Shown one piece after another: positions 1 to 7,088 of a stretch of DNA of 13,314 bases. The notes under the pieces are model-generated. The model was not told where the DNA came from. It made no database searches and saw only the letters and a list, made by a program, of their open reading frames with translations. Each line of letters begins with the position of its first letter. Positions within the stretch are counted from its first letter, which is position 1. A program made the translations under genes and the position numbers. This DNA comes from Bacilli bacterium (GTDB lineage: Bacteria > Bacillota_I > Bacilli_A > RF39 > UBA660). Location of the stretch: contig JAAWDB010000152.1 in the NCBI GenBank assembly GCA_022793555.1, positions 1 through 13,314 of the forward strand, in the 5' to 3' direction.

Positions 1-1
1 G

Positions 2-1030
2 ATAAGCGTTTCTATAAATTCCTTCTGAAGTAGATATATGCCTAGCAAGAGTAGCTCGAATAAGATTAGTCATCTCTTTCTTAATAAAATATCTATACTC
101 AATAAATCCCATCCCATCCAGCAATAGTAACTCTTCCAAAGATAGTCTTTCATTTTTCTTTAAAAGACTTACAACTTCTTTTACGGTTTTCATAGAAATG
201 CTTTTTAAATGAAATTCATTTTCTGTTCCTAAATAAAAAATTAACATAATAGCATTTCCAAGTGGAATTCCTTCTTTGATGACATTCTTTACATTTGTAA
301 TAGAAAAATGATTTTCTTGAGCAAAATCTAATAATAAATCTTCATGGTTTAAATTAGTTAATAAAAATTCTTTTATTTCCTTTTGTAAAATTTTATCTTT
401 TCTTTTTCTTAAATATTGTATAACATATGGCATTTCATATTTTCTTCGAAGAAGCCTTATTCCCAAATCATAACTCAAATTTTCTTTTTTACAAAATTCA
501 ATAAATGGCATGTCCCCAACATAATATTTAATGCCTTTTGGTAAATATAATTCTATCGCTGTTCCAATCTTTATTGAAAGAGAAACATCACGATCATCAT
601 GTTTTATTCTCCAAAGAATGTCATCATAAGGGATATTGTGTAATTTACAATATTCAATTAATGGCATTCCCTCCCAATAATATATAATTTGAAAAGTAGT
701 TGTATTTTGAACCGCCTTAATTATTTTTTCTAGTATTTCTTCACTAATTACAATGTTTAAACTTTCTAATTTTTTTATTTTTCTATAGACTCTTTTATAT
801 GAAATATTAAATTTTTTGCAATACGTATTTAAAGGCATACCTTTAAACATATAGACTTTCATCTTTCTTTTTGCCTTACTTACGATTTCATGCATGATTT
901 CTTCTGTAATAACAATTTTATTTTTCTCCATTCTCCTAATTCTAGCATATATATATGGATAATCCAAATTGTGTAATCTACAATATTCAATTAATGGCAT
1001 ACCTTGATAAAAATATTTAGTTTTTGGCAT
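2..1030 (-). CDS. Partial hypothetical protein built of repeated HTH-like modules
   Basis: An open minus-strand frame runs from an ATG at 1030 to the window edge (343 residues visible, C-terminus missing). The start is set by an AGGAG site 8 bases upstream. I do not recognise the family by name. Four copies of a roughly 27-residue motif are visible near residues 7-33, 61-87, 118-143 and 169-195. Its core is GMPLxEYC, then a basic residue, then NxxY, then a helix ending in RI(K/R). A degenerate fifth copy (DFAQEN...VIK) lies at about 232-252. Copies 1 and 2 are each followed by a related helix (IVI-T/S-EEI). The spacing of about 52-62 residues and the two-helix pattern with a basic second helix suggest tandem helix-turn-helix units, hence nucleic-acid binding. 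That role is inference. There is no signal peptide or membrane segment. The promoter at 1057-1084 suggests it is transcribed alone. Confidence 0.8.
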   Translation of the reverse strand, partial: MPKTKYFYQGMPLIEYCRLHNLDYPYIYARIRRMEKNKIVITEEIMHEIVSKAKRKMKVYMFKGMPLNTYCKKFNISYKRVYRKIKKLESLNIVISEEILEKIIKAVQNTTTFQIIYYWEGMPLIEYCKLHNIPYDDILWRIKHDDRDVSLSIKIGTAIELYLPKGIKYYVGDMPFIEFCKKENLSYDLGIRLLRRKYEMPYVIQYLRKRKDKILQKEIKEFLLTNLNHEDLLLDFAQENHFSITNVKNVIKEGIPLGNAIMLIFYLGTENEFHLKSISMKTVKEVVSLLKKNERLSLEELLLLDGMGFIEYRYFIKKEMTNLIRATLARHISTSEGIYRNAY

Positions 1031-1056
1031 AAAAAGAACTCCTAATAAATATTTTT

Positions 1057-1084
1057 ATTATACCTTAATCGACTTAAATTACAA
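1057..1084 (-). promoter_or_regulatory. Probable promoter of the HTH-repeat gene
   Basis: On the minus strand a perfect -10 (TATAAT, 1062-1057) follows a weaker -35 (TTGTAA, 1084-1079) with a 16-base spacer. Transcription would start near 1050, leaving a short leader that holds the AGGAG site. The region between here and the pilin module (1085-1128) is AT-rich, with the palindrome AATTTTAAAATT at 1091-1102. I see no convincing GC-stem terminator in it. Confidence 0.6.
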
Positions 1085-1128
1085 AGAATAAATTTTAAAA
1101 TTCATTTTAATATTTTAATTATCGAGAT

Positions 1129-1683
1129 TTAATCTATAGAATAAGGACTATCAATCGTTCCTTCACCTGTAAAGAACTTTAAATCATTTCGTAACGTAAT
1201 AATAGGAATAATCGGTGCATAAATAGCATAACATTCAATCCAACTACTAGAACCTGTATAAACGATATTATAATTTCCAAGAGATGATCCCGCATGATAC
1301 ATTCCTTGCGAATGAATAGTGATAGAATTGTCTGAAGAACCATACCTTTCTGAATTAATTCCAAAATAAGCATATGCCCCCTTGCCTTTATATTTATCCT
1401 CTTTACTAGTTAAATAAGACTTACTATATTTACTACATGATGGACAGCTTCTTCTTTCACTACCTTTACAACTAGCGAAATACATATCATCAACAACACT
1501 AGCAAATCCCTTATTAATTAAGGCATTAATTTGACCTGCATGCTTATTAGTAATGCTTTTATTTCCCTTATAATCTTCCACAGTACCATGATCAGTATCA
1601 CATCCTGCCTCACATTTGGAACCACAACATCTTACATCATTACTCTTACCCAATTCATATCCTAAGCAAAGAATCATAATCAC
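1129..1683 (-). pseudogene. Cys-rich C-terminal module of a pseudopilin, out of frame (+1)
   Basis: This 184-codon frame overlaps the end of the upstream pilin by 29 bases and is +1 to it. It has no signal peptide. Its only possible ribosome site is a weak CGGAAG, so an independent start (ATG 1683 or a GTG 6 bases earlier) is doubtful. It reads as the missing extracellular half of the pilin. It is rich in Cys (about nine, including a CC pair, CxxxC and CPSC), Gly, Ser and Tyr. It ends in a module of the form ITLRNDLKF...GEGTxxSPY, which resembles the tail found on many exported prepilin-like proteins of gut Bacilli. Skipping one base after CTT (1666-1664) joins the frames as SLL-GYELGK and gives a protein of about 301 residues. 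Either the gene is broken, the assembly has a one-base error, or there is frameshifting. The stop is TAA. Confidence 0.6.
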
Positions 1684-2035
1684 AATTTTCTTCCGAAGTT
1701 AATTCTGAAATATAAAAATTATCATCCTTTTTAATACGAAGAATTCGGCAAAGTAAAGATGTCCCATCAATAGGATTTACAAAATCTCCCGCTTCATTAT
1801 CCGCTTCCAATTTCCCCTCATTAATTAAGTGTTCTACATTAGTAACAAGCATCCCCGTCTCTCCAGCCCAATTATCAGCTGCAACACGAATTAAACTCAC
1901 CTTATTTTCATACATTTTTTTATTTACATTGCCTCGAATCAATCCATAAGCAGGAATTGCTAAAAGCATAATGATAGCTAAAACAGAAAAAACAGCCAAT
2001 ATTTCAATTAAAGTAAATCCCCTTTTATTTTTCAT
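1655..2035 (-). CDS. Type IV pseudopilin, N-terminal part (probably frameshifted)
   Basis: The protein begins with a short basic leader and a class III prepilin signal: MKNKRG followed by FTLIE, then a hydrophobic helix to about residue 28. Prepilin peptidase would cut after Gly6 and methylate the new Phe. The product is a subunit of a type IV pilus, competence (ComG-like) or secretion pseudopilus, inserted in the membrane before assembly. Residues 29-80 form the usual amphipathic helix with a loop (NVEHLINEGKL). A short beta region follows, with Cys in LLCRI and ENCDYD. The frame stops at TGA after 126 residues, in the middle of what looks like a longer secreted domain that continues in the +1 frame down to 1129. 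The start has a good AGAGGAG site 6 bases upstream. Prepilin peptidase and the assembly ATPase are not in this window. Confidence 0.85.
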   Translation of the reverse strand: MKNKRGFTLIEILAVFSVLAIIMLLAIPAYGLIRGNVNKKMYENKVSLIRVAADNWAGETGMLVTNVEHLINEGKLEADNEAGDFVNPIDGTSLLCRILRIKKDDNFYISELTSEENCDYDSLLRI

Positions 2036-2059
2036 AGACTACTCCTCTTATCAAATGAT

Positions 2060-2087
2060 CTTATATTACTACTCAATAATAACACAA
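2060..2087 (-). promoter_or_regulatory. Possible promoter of the first pilin gene
   Basis: TTGTGT (2087-2082), a 16-base spacer and TATAAG (2065-2060) lie just upstream of the pilin ribosome site on the minus strand. Both boxes deviate from consensus. The call is supported mainly by position, since a terminator immediately upstream (2113-2142) means the gene needs its own promoter. Confidence 0.4.
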
Positions 2088-2112
2088 ATCATTAATAAAA
2101 AAATAACTTTTG

Positions 2113-2142
2113 CAAAAAAAATACAAACCTTATTAAGTCTGC
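2113..2142 (-). terminator. Rho-independent terminator after the surface protein gene
   Basis: On the minus strand GCAGACTT, loop AATA and AGGTTTGT pair as an 8-bp stem including G-U pairs. A U-run of eight (2121-2114) follows. It lies 16 bases past the stop codon at 2158 and should insulate the pilin gene below it. Confidence 0.7.
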
Positions 2143-2157
2143 ATTTTTATAAAAATT

Positions 2158-3753
2158 TTATATATTTTTAATTAATTTACGAGCATTATCCGATCTTTTA
2201 ACGATCAAACTTTCTTGTAATGCCTTTAAATATGCTTTTTTAGCTGTAATATAATTTAAATTCATTCTGTTTAAAATATTAACTTCTGAAGGAGTAGACA
2301 TATTCATTTCAGATGCCGTTGCTACTTCTGATGATGTAGCAACTTTAGCCTCAGATTTTGTTGATACCTCTGCTGGTGTTGCCATTGTAACTTCTGATGC
2401 TGTTGCTTGTTTTAAGTACTCATCATAAGCAATAACATTATTTTTATTAAAGAATCCTTCATATGTAACTTTATTAGATTCTTGATTTGAATAATTGTTA
2501 ATAAGACGATAGCCACAGAATTCATAACCAAGAGCTAAATATTCTTTTGCCTTTTCATAATCGTTAACCATAAAGACATTATCTTTATCACGCATAACAA
2601 ATCCTCTAGTTTCTCGAACTTTTCCACTAGGATATAATGGACTTTTAGCATTTTTGGAAAAAGCCATATCTACCATAGAAGAATAAATGTTGGCGTTTGG
2701 CAAAATAGTAAGTTTCACTGCATCACTATAAATACCTGTAGAACGAGAAGCAATCTCCTCTTCAGTTATTTGTAAATGGTCATTTTGATAAACAAAGTCA
2801 GCTTCTAAATATCTTAAATGATTAATTTCATATCCTTCAACAACCATATTAGATTGTAATAATTCTTTTAATTGTTCTGTATCATTTTCATGATATACTT
2901 TTCCATTTACTACAATTCCTGTAACCTTATTAAAATCTAAATTAGGATATACTTTTGAATTTTTTCCTTCATTCATTCTCTTTAAACTATTATAAAACTT
3001 AGCAGTTGGCTTAATAGAAACTTGATCATTAATACGATAAATATTTTTCATTTGATCATAAAAAGAGATTTCTGATGCTGTTGCTACTTCAGATGATGTA
3101 GCCACTTTAACCTCAGATTTTGTTGCTACCTCTGCTGGTGTTGCCATCGTAGCTTCTGATACCGTAGCTGCTTCAGATGGTGTTGCTTCGATCATTTCTG
3201 GCATTTCATCTAAAACAGACTCCTCTTTCGTAGAATTCGTAATTTTTTCTATAGTTTCTTCTAAACCAAAAACATCTTCAGCTCTCATAAAGCCCTCTAC
3301 ACCATTAACTAAATAACCACAAAAAGCGTATTTAGCTTGATATTCACTAATTTTATCCTTATTAGTAATAACCTTTGGCTCTTCATTAACCAAAAATACT
3401 AAACCAGAAATCTCTTTTGCCTCTTTTGGATAACGCATAGATTTAGCTTCTTTGTTATTCATCAGTAAATACTCATCACTATAAACCTTAGCCCCAGATA
3501 CTGGATAAACTTTTTCTCCAATAGTAAATATTTTACTATCTTGTGATTCACTCTTACTTAATTTGTGAGAATTACTCTCCTCATGCTCTAGAATTACGCT
3601 TTCTTCAGTAGTAGCTGCATATGCTTTACCACTTAAAACTGAACTAAAAGCTACTCCTAAAAATGCTGATGCAAAGAAAGTATTTCTAAGACTTTTTTTA
3701 AAATTCAATTTTTCTTTCGCATAACGAACTAATTGTTCACGAATTTGTTTCAT
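2158..3753 (-). CDS. Secreted repeat-domain surface protein
   Basis: 531 residues from the chosen ATG at 3753. An in-frame ATG lies 7 codons upstream (3774), but it falls next to the predicted transcript start, and the GGGGAGGGG ribosome site sits between the two. A long basic N-region and hydrophobic core end at AYA (residues 44-46), a signal peptidase I site. Three related domains of about 80-95 residues follow, at roughly 77-163, 243-323 and 345-439. Each has a V...A-K/N-x-Y start, a central YP, a (S/T/R)G-(L/I/F)V strand, a GY-x-(V/I/L)N strand and an acidic/aromatic end (EGFM, EADF, EGFF). They are separated by flexible linkers of repeated SEV/PAEV/ATASE units (about 189-229 and 450-492). 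No LPXTG motif, lipobox or C-terminal membrane anchor is present, and the basic C-terminus may stay wall-associated. I do not recognise the domain family. A surface or wall-associated role is inferred. Confidence 0.85.
   Translation of the reverse strand: MKQIREQLVRYAKEKLNFKKSLRNTFFASAFLGVAFSSVLSGKAYAATTEESVILEHEESNSHKLSKSESQDSKIFTIGEKVYPVSGAKVYSDEYLLMNNKEAKSMRYPKEAKEISGLVFLVNEEPKVITNKDKISEYQAKYAFCGYLVNGVEGFMRAEDVFGLEETIEKITNSTKEESVLDEMPEMIEATPSEAATVSEATMATPAEVATKSEVKVATSSEVATASEISFYDQMKNIYRINDQVSIKPTAKFYNSLKRMNEGKNSKVYPNLDFNKVTGIVVNGKVYHENDTEQLKELLQSNMVVEGYEINHLRYLEADFVYQNDHLQITEEEIASRSTGIYSDAVKLTILPNANIYSSMVDMAFSKNAKSPLYPSGKVRETRGFVMRDKDNVFMVNDYEKAKEYLALGYEFCGYRLINNYSNQESNKVTYEGFFNKNNVIAYDEYLKQATASEVTMATPAEVSTKSEAKVATSSEVATASEMNMSTPSEVNILNRMNLNYITAKKAYLKALQESLIVKRSDNARKLIKNI
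2311..2406. repeat. Direct repeat, linker copy A (partner at 3073-3168)
   Basis: This 96-base stretch encodes the second SEV/PAEV linker of the surface protein. By eye it matches the segment at 3073-3168 at about 85 of 96 positions, in the same orientation. The two copies are about 760 bases apart and flank domains 2 and 3. Confidence 0.8.
3073..3168. repeat. Direct repeat, linker copy B (partner at 2311-2406)
   Basis: This segment encodes the first SEV/PAEV linker of the surface protein and is the partner of the repeat at 2311-2406. Differences are scattered single bases with no length change across the 96 bases. That fits duplication of the linker, or of a domain plus linker, within the gene. 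Confidence 0.8.
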
Positions 3754-3785
3754 GATATAAAATCCCCTCCCCATAAAACGGATTT

Positions 3786-3814
3786 ATAATACCCACAAAA
3801 ACATTAAAAGTCAA
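3786..3814 (-). promoter_or_regulatory. Promoter of the surface protein gene
   Basis: On the minus strand TTGACT (3814-3809), a 17-base spacer and TATTAT (3791-3786) form a near-consensus vegetative promoter. Transcription would begin around 3779. This leaves almost no leader for the ATG at 3774 and supports the start at 3753 behind the GGGGAGGGG site. Confidence 0.75.
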
Positions 3815-3853
3815 TTGTATTTTACGATTAATAACATTAAAAATAGAACTTTT

Positions 3854-5827
3854 TTATGACATTTCATAATCTAAAAGATATTCACTCATTTTAGTACTAA
3901 TATATCGATTAAAAGGCGCAGTATAATCTTTAACCCCTTCATAATGACTTAAATTAGGAGTAACAATTGCTAAACTATAAGATTTATTTTTAGAAGGAGC
4001 TATCATTGCAAAAGTAGAACTAATCGTCTTCGTATCAACCCTTCCATCACCATTGGCATCATAAAACGATTCACTCGTTCCCGTTTTTCCATAAGCGGAA
4101 ATATTTCTACTAATATAACCAGAACCAGTTCCGTTATAAAGCACTTGACGAAACCCCTCTCGAATACGATCATAATATGGAGTATCTAAAGGGACTTCCG
4201 ATAATAAAGAAGGCGTATAAGATTTAATTACTTCATTTTGATTATTCCTTATCTCTTTCATAAGCGACAATGAATAACGTTTTCCATTATTCGAAATCGT
4301 ATTCATATATTGTAATAACTGCACTGGCGTATAAGTATCATATTGTCCAATCGTTAAATTAAGAAGTAAATCATCACTTATCGTTTTACCAATCATACCA
4401 TTTTTTTCATTCGGAATATCAATACCCGTTAAACTTCCTAAACCATACAAAGAAAAAACCGAACGATATTTTTGGAATACATCTTCTCCTGCATCCAACT
4501 TCATATTATAAGAATACTTTTTTCCAGCTAACTTAATTGCTGTTAAAAATTGATAATAATTACTCGACCACTTTAAAGCCGTAATATCATCTAGATACCC
4601 AAGTTCTTTATAAGAACACTTTTCAGGATTTAAATACAATTTAACACACGAATCCTTTATTTTTTTATCCAGTTCAATAACGCCATTTAAATATCCCACG
4701 GTATGACTAGCACCTTTTACAATACTTCCAACCGTAAAAGAAGAAAGTACAGTATTCAAAGAAACTTCTTGAAAAGTTTGCACTTGCCCTTCTAAAAGAC
4801 GAACACCTGAAATAGCTAAAATTGCTCCTGTACTTGGATCCCCAATTATGGCATAACTCTCTTTTAAAAATTCGGTATTTGGCATCTTTTTTACTCGTAA
4901 CAAAGTGTCTTTTAATGTCGCATCAAGCATTAACTGCAAATCAATATCAATCGATAAAACCAAATCATTTCCTCGTTTAGCTTCTTGATATAAAGTTAAA
5001 GATTTATCAGCATTTACAAAATAAATCGCTTTTTCTCCTTTCAAATATTCCTCATACTGTTCTTCCAGATAACTAATTCCTACCGTATCATTTAGGGCAT
5101 AGCCTTTTTGTAAATATTCTTCTTTTTTTTCAACTGGAATACCAACTTGAACCGATCCAAAAAAACTCTTTAGCGTATCTTCGTAAGGATAAACCCTTTT
5201 CCAACTTTCATGCACAAACACACCCATTATATTTTTTTCGGATATTTTAGCAACAATTTGTTCATCCGCTTCTTTTAATATAATTTTATTTTGATAAGCA
5301 TAACCCTCATTCATTCTAGCATAAAGTTCTGCTAGCATTTTTTCATGATGCGATAAAGAAGAAAGAACTTCCAAAGGAATACGTTCCCGCTTATATTTTT
5401 CTAAAATATCACTCGATAATTTTCGTTCTTCATATAGTTTTCTTTCTTCATTTGTTATATATTCCTCAACAACTTTTTTGTTTTTTTGAACAAAATACTC
5501 TCTTAACCGTGTTTCATTCGCTTCTTCTACTTCAAAAATGCGAAGTAACGATTCCGCAATCTCCATTTCATCTTCAAAACGAATGGATGAGGATTTATGA
5601 TAAGCAATTTGTTTAATTAAGGTATTATCCACTAATACCTTTCCCTTAGTATCTAAGATTCTTCCTCTTGGTGCACTACTTCCCAAAACATAAATTTCGG
5701 TTTGCGCCCTTAATAAATTTTGATAATGATCATGATTCTGATAGTTTAAATAAAGAATTCGAGAAAAAAGAAAACCAAAAATCACCAAAAGTACAAAATA
5801 ATAACCAAAATTGGAACGTTTTTTCAT
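3854..5827 (-). CDS. Class B penicillin-binding protein (PBP2A/PbpH-like transpeptidase)
   Basis: 657 residues, a membrane-anchored D,D-transpeptidase that crosslinks peptidoglycan outside the cell. A basic N-terminus and one membrane helix (about residues 9-27) are followed by a dimerisation/pedestal region starting at PRGRILDTKG (about 53-62). This region has a charged insertion (about 97-190) and the GISYLEEQYEEYLKG segment (250-264). The three active-site motifs are intact: SIVK (nucleophile Ser368, Lys371), SSN (421-423) and KTGT (581-584). The GS-x-VKGA wording around the nucleophile and the YALNDTVG segment resemble Bacillus PbpA/PbpH, the elongation-type class B enzymes, rather than FtsI. 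The subgroup call is moderate. A GTG nine bases upstream (5836) is in frame but lacks a usable ribosome site. The ATG at 5827 has AAGGGTGAG just before it. It diverges from the small plus-strand gene across about 60 bases, with no convincing terminator after its stop. Confidence 0.92.
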   Translation of the reverse strand: MKKRSNFGYYFVLLVIFGFLFSRILYLNYQNHDHYQNLLRAQTEIYVLGSSAPRGRILDTKGKVLVDNTLIKQIAYHKSSSIRFEDEMEIAESLLRIFEVEEANETRLREYFVQKNKKVVEEYITNEERKLYEERKLSSDILEKYKRERIPLEVLSSLSHHEKMLAELYARMNEGYAYQNKIILKEADEQIVAKISEKNIMGVFVHESWKRVYPYEDTLKSFFGSVQVGIPVEKKEEYLQKGYALNDTVGISYLEEQYEEYLKGEKAIYFVNADKSLTLYQEAKRGNDLVLSIDIDLQLMLDATLKDTLLRVKKMPNTEFLKESYAIIGDPSTGAILAISGVRLLEGQVQTFQEVSLNTVLSSFTVGSIVKGASHTVGYLNGVIELDKKIKDSCVKLYLNPEKCSYKELGYLDDITALKWSSNYYQFLTAIKLAGKKYSYNMKLDAGEDVFQKYRSVFSLYGLGSLTGIDIPNEKNGMIGKTISDDLLLNLTIGQYDTYTPVQLLQYMNTISNNGKRYSLSLMKEIRNNQNEVIKSYTPSLLSEVPLDTPYYDRIREGFRQVLYNGTGSGYISRNISAYGKTGTSESFYDANGDGRVDTKTISSTFAMIAPSKNKSYSLAIVTPNLSHYEGVKDYTAPFNRYISTKMSEYLLDYEMS

Positions 5828-5889
5828 TTTTCTCACCCTTACTAGTATTCTTTTTTAGAAAAAAAACATACAATAAGTTAGGTGATACA

Positions 5890-6150
5890 ATGTTTAACAT
5901 AATCGATAGATATATGTCTAGATTAGAAAAAGAAGATGTGCAAAATTTTGCCATCAAAAATAACGTTTCTTTAAACGAAGAAGAATTAAATTTCACATAT
6001 GATTTCGTTAAAAAAAATTGGCGTATTATCTTAAGTAATCCAAATGCATTTCAACTTGAAAAATATCGCAATCAGTTTACTGAAGAAAATTACGTCAAAA
6101 TTAATTCTTTGATAAAAGAATATATCAAAAAATATCAAGCGTTTTTATAA
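5890..6150 (+). CDS. Small conserved hypothetical protein (possibly DUF2624/YqfT-like)
   Basis: 86 residues, the only plus-strand gene here. The frame is open further upstream, but that part is the antisense of the PBP gene. The real start is the ATG at 5890, preceded by AGGTGA and a possible -10 (TACAAT, 5869-5874). The protein is all-helical, soluble and charged: an N-terminal helix (NIIDRYMSRL), a segment DVQNFAIKNNV, then ELNFTYDFVKKNW, and two C-terminal helices with KYRNQF and KINSLIKEYIKKY. It has no Cys, signal peptide or membrane segment. Its position beside nfo recalls the Bacillus pair yqfS (nfo)-yqfT, and its size and helical pattern fit that family of unknown function. I infer this from context and memory of the family, not from an alignment. 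It converges on nfo, and the two coding regions overlap by 16 bases. Confidence 0.8.
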   Translation: MFNIIDRYMSRLEKEDVQNFAIKNNVSLNEEELNFTYDFVKKNWRIILSNPNAFQLEKYRNQFTEENYVKINSLIKEYIKKYQAFL

Positions 6151-7043
6151 AAATCACGAATTTGATCCAATAATAGTGGATTAAATTTTTTTTGCTTTAA
6201 CATTTCAATTTCAAAACGATAAGGAGGATATTCACGTTTCTTATCCTCTTTCGTTTTACTAACAAAAGGCGTTTCCAAAATTTTAGGTACATGTTTTAAT
6301 TTCTCATGATAAAGAATCGCCAAAAGGGCTTCAAAAGATATCGTTCCAAAGCCAATATTCTCATGTCGATCTTTATGACTTCCTCGTTCATTTTTGCTAT
6401 CATTTAAATGGACGCAGAAAATTTTATCAAGACCAATTATTTCATCAAATTCTTCTAAAAAGGAATCAAAATCCGTCATATCATAACCAGCATCATTTAA
6501 ATGACAAGTATCTAAACAAACCCCAAATTTATTCGTCTCTTTTACGCCATCAAGAAGTTGTTTTACTTCCAAAAGGGTTCCAGCACATTCATTACCCTTA
6601 CCCGCCATTGTCTCAAAAAGAATCAAAATATCTTTATCTAAAACCACTTCATTCATGGCCTCAATAATATGAGATATTCCCTCAGCATGAGTAATGCCAA
6701 CTGCACTCCCTGGATGCACTACGATTTTTTTAACTCCCATTTGTAAACAACGATCGATTTCTTGACGTAAAAAGGCTATACTAAAATTCCATTTTTCCAT
6801 ATCTTGTTGATTGGCTAAATTAATAATATAAGGAGCATGACAAATCACATTTTCAATATCAAACCCATGACTTTTCATAAATTGTTGAGCTTGTAATATA
6901 TATTCATCGTCCAAAGGCTTTCGCATTGTATTTTGCGGTGCTCCAGTATAAAACATAAAAGTATTTGCGCCATAAAGATAAGCTTGTTTAGCACTTCCCA
7001 AAAGACCATCACCCGAAAACGACACATGACAACCAAGTAACAT
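6135..7043 (-). CDS. nfo: Endonuclease IV (AP endonuclease, base excision repair)
   Basis: 302 residues. The enzyme cuts the DNA backbone 5' to abasic sites and removes 3' blocking groups in base excision repair. It is a TIM barrel with three zinc ions. The metal ligands of the family are all present: His69 (CHAPY), His110 (VVHPGS), Glu144 (LFETMAGKG), Asp178 and His181 (CLDTCH), His212 (VHLND), Asp225 and His227 (KDRHENIG) and Glu257 (ILETPF). The length is normal for the family and the N-terminus (LLGCHVSFSG) is complete. The ATG at 7043 follows a strong GGGAGGA site. It lies directly below a pilin gene and its terminator, with no room for a promoter in the gap, so expression by read-through or from within the pilin gene is likely. 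The TGA stop overlaps the end of the convergent small gene. Confidence 0.97.
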   Translation of the reverse strand: MLLGCHVSFSGDGLLGSAKQAYLYGANTFMFYTGAPQNTMRKPLDDEYILQAQQFMKSHGFDIENVICHAPYIINLANQQDMEKWNFSIAFLRQEIDRCLQMGVKKIVVHPGSAVGITHAEGISHIIEAMNEVVLDKDILILFETMAGKGNECAGTLLEVKQLLDGVKETNKFGVCLDTCHLNDAGYDMTDFDSFLEEFDEIIGLDKIFCVHLNDSKNERGSHKDRHENIGFGTISFEALLAILYHEKLKHVPKILETPFVSKTKEDKKREYPPYRFEIEMLKQKKFNPLLLDQIRDFYKNA

Positions 7044-7061
7044 AAAAATCCTCCCATCAAG

Positions 7062-7088
7062 AAAAAAAGACTCCCAAAGTCTATTTTT
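7062..7088 (-). terminator. Terminator at the pilin stop codon, just before nfo
   Basis: On the minus strand AGACT (7082-7078), a 5-base loop and AGTCT (7072-7068) form a stem, followed by seven U (7068-7062). An A-run upstream can extend the pairing. The pilin TAG stop lies at the foot of the stem. The nfo ribosome site starts only about six bases after the U-run. Confidence 0.7.

Noticed and set aside
1655-1683. Reassignment of TGA to Trp as the reason for the split pilin
   Set aside because: Reading through this TGA gives only WIG and then a TAA stop, and nfo ends in TGA at the expected family length.
3754-3774. Upstream ATG for the surface protein
   Set aside because: It lies about five bases after the predicted transcript start, and its own next codons form the ribosome site for the ATG at 3753.
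5668-5889. N-terminal extension of the plus-strand small gene to 160 residues
   Set aside because: This part is antisense to the PBP N-terminus, is low-complexity, and lacks a ribosome site. AGGTGA directly precedes the ATG at 5890.
5730-5996. 88-codon minus-strand frame over the start of the PBP gene and the small gene
   Set aside because: It overlaps two better supported genes, is dominated by Phe/Ser/Leu from AT-rich antisense sequence, and has no ribosome site.
6141-6152. TTTTTATAAAAA palindrome as a bidirectional terminator between the small gene and nfo
   Set aside because: It is A/T-only, short, and lies over both stop codons. It is too weak to call without transcript data.
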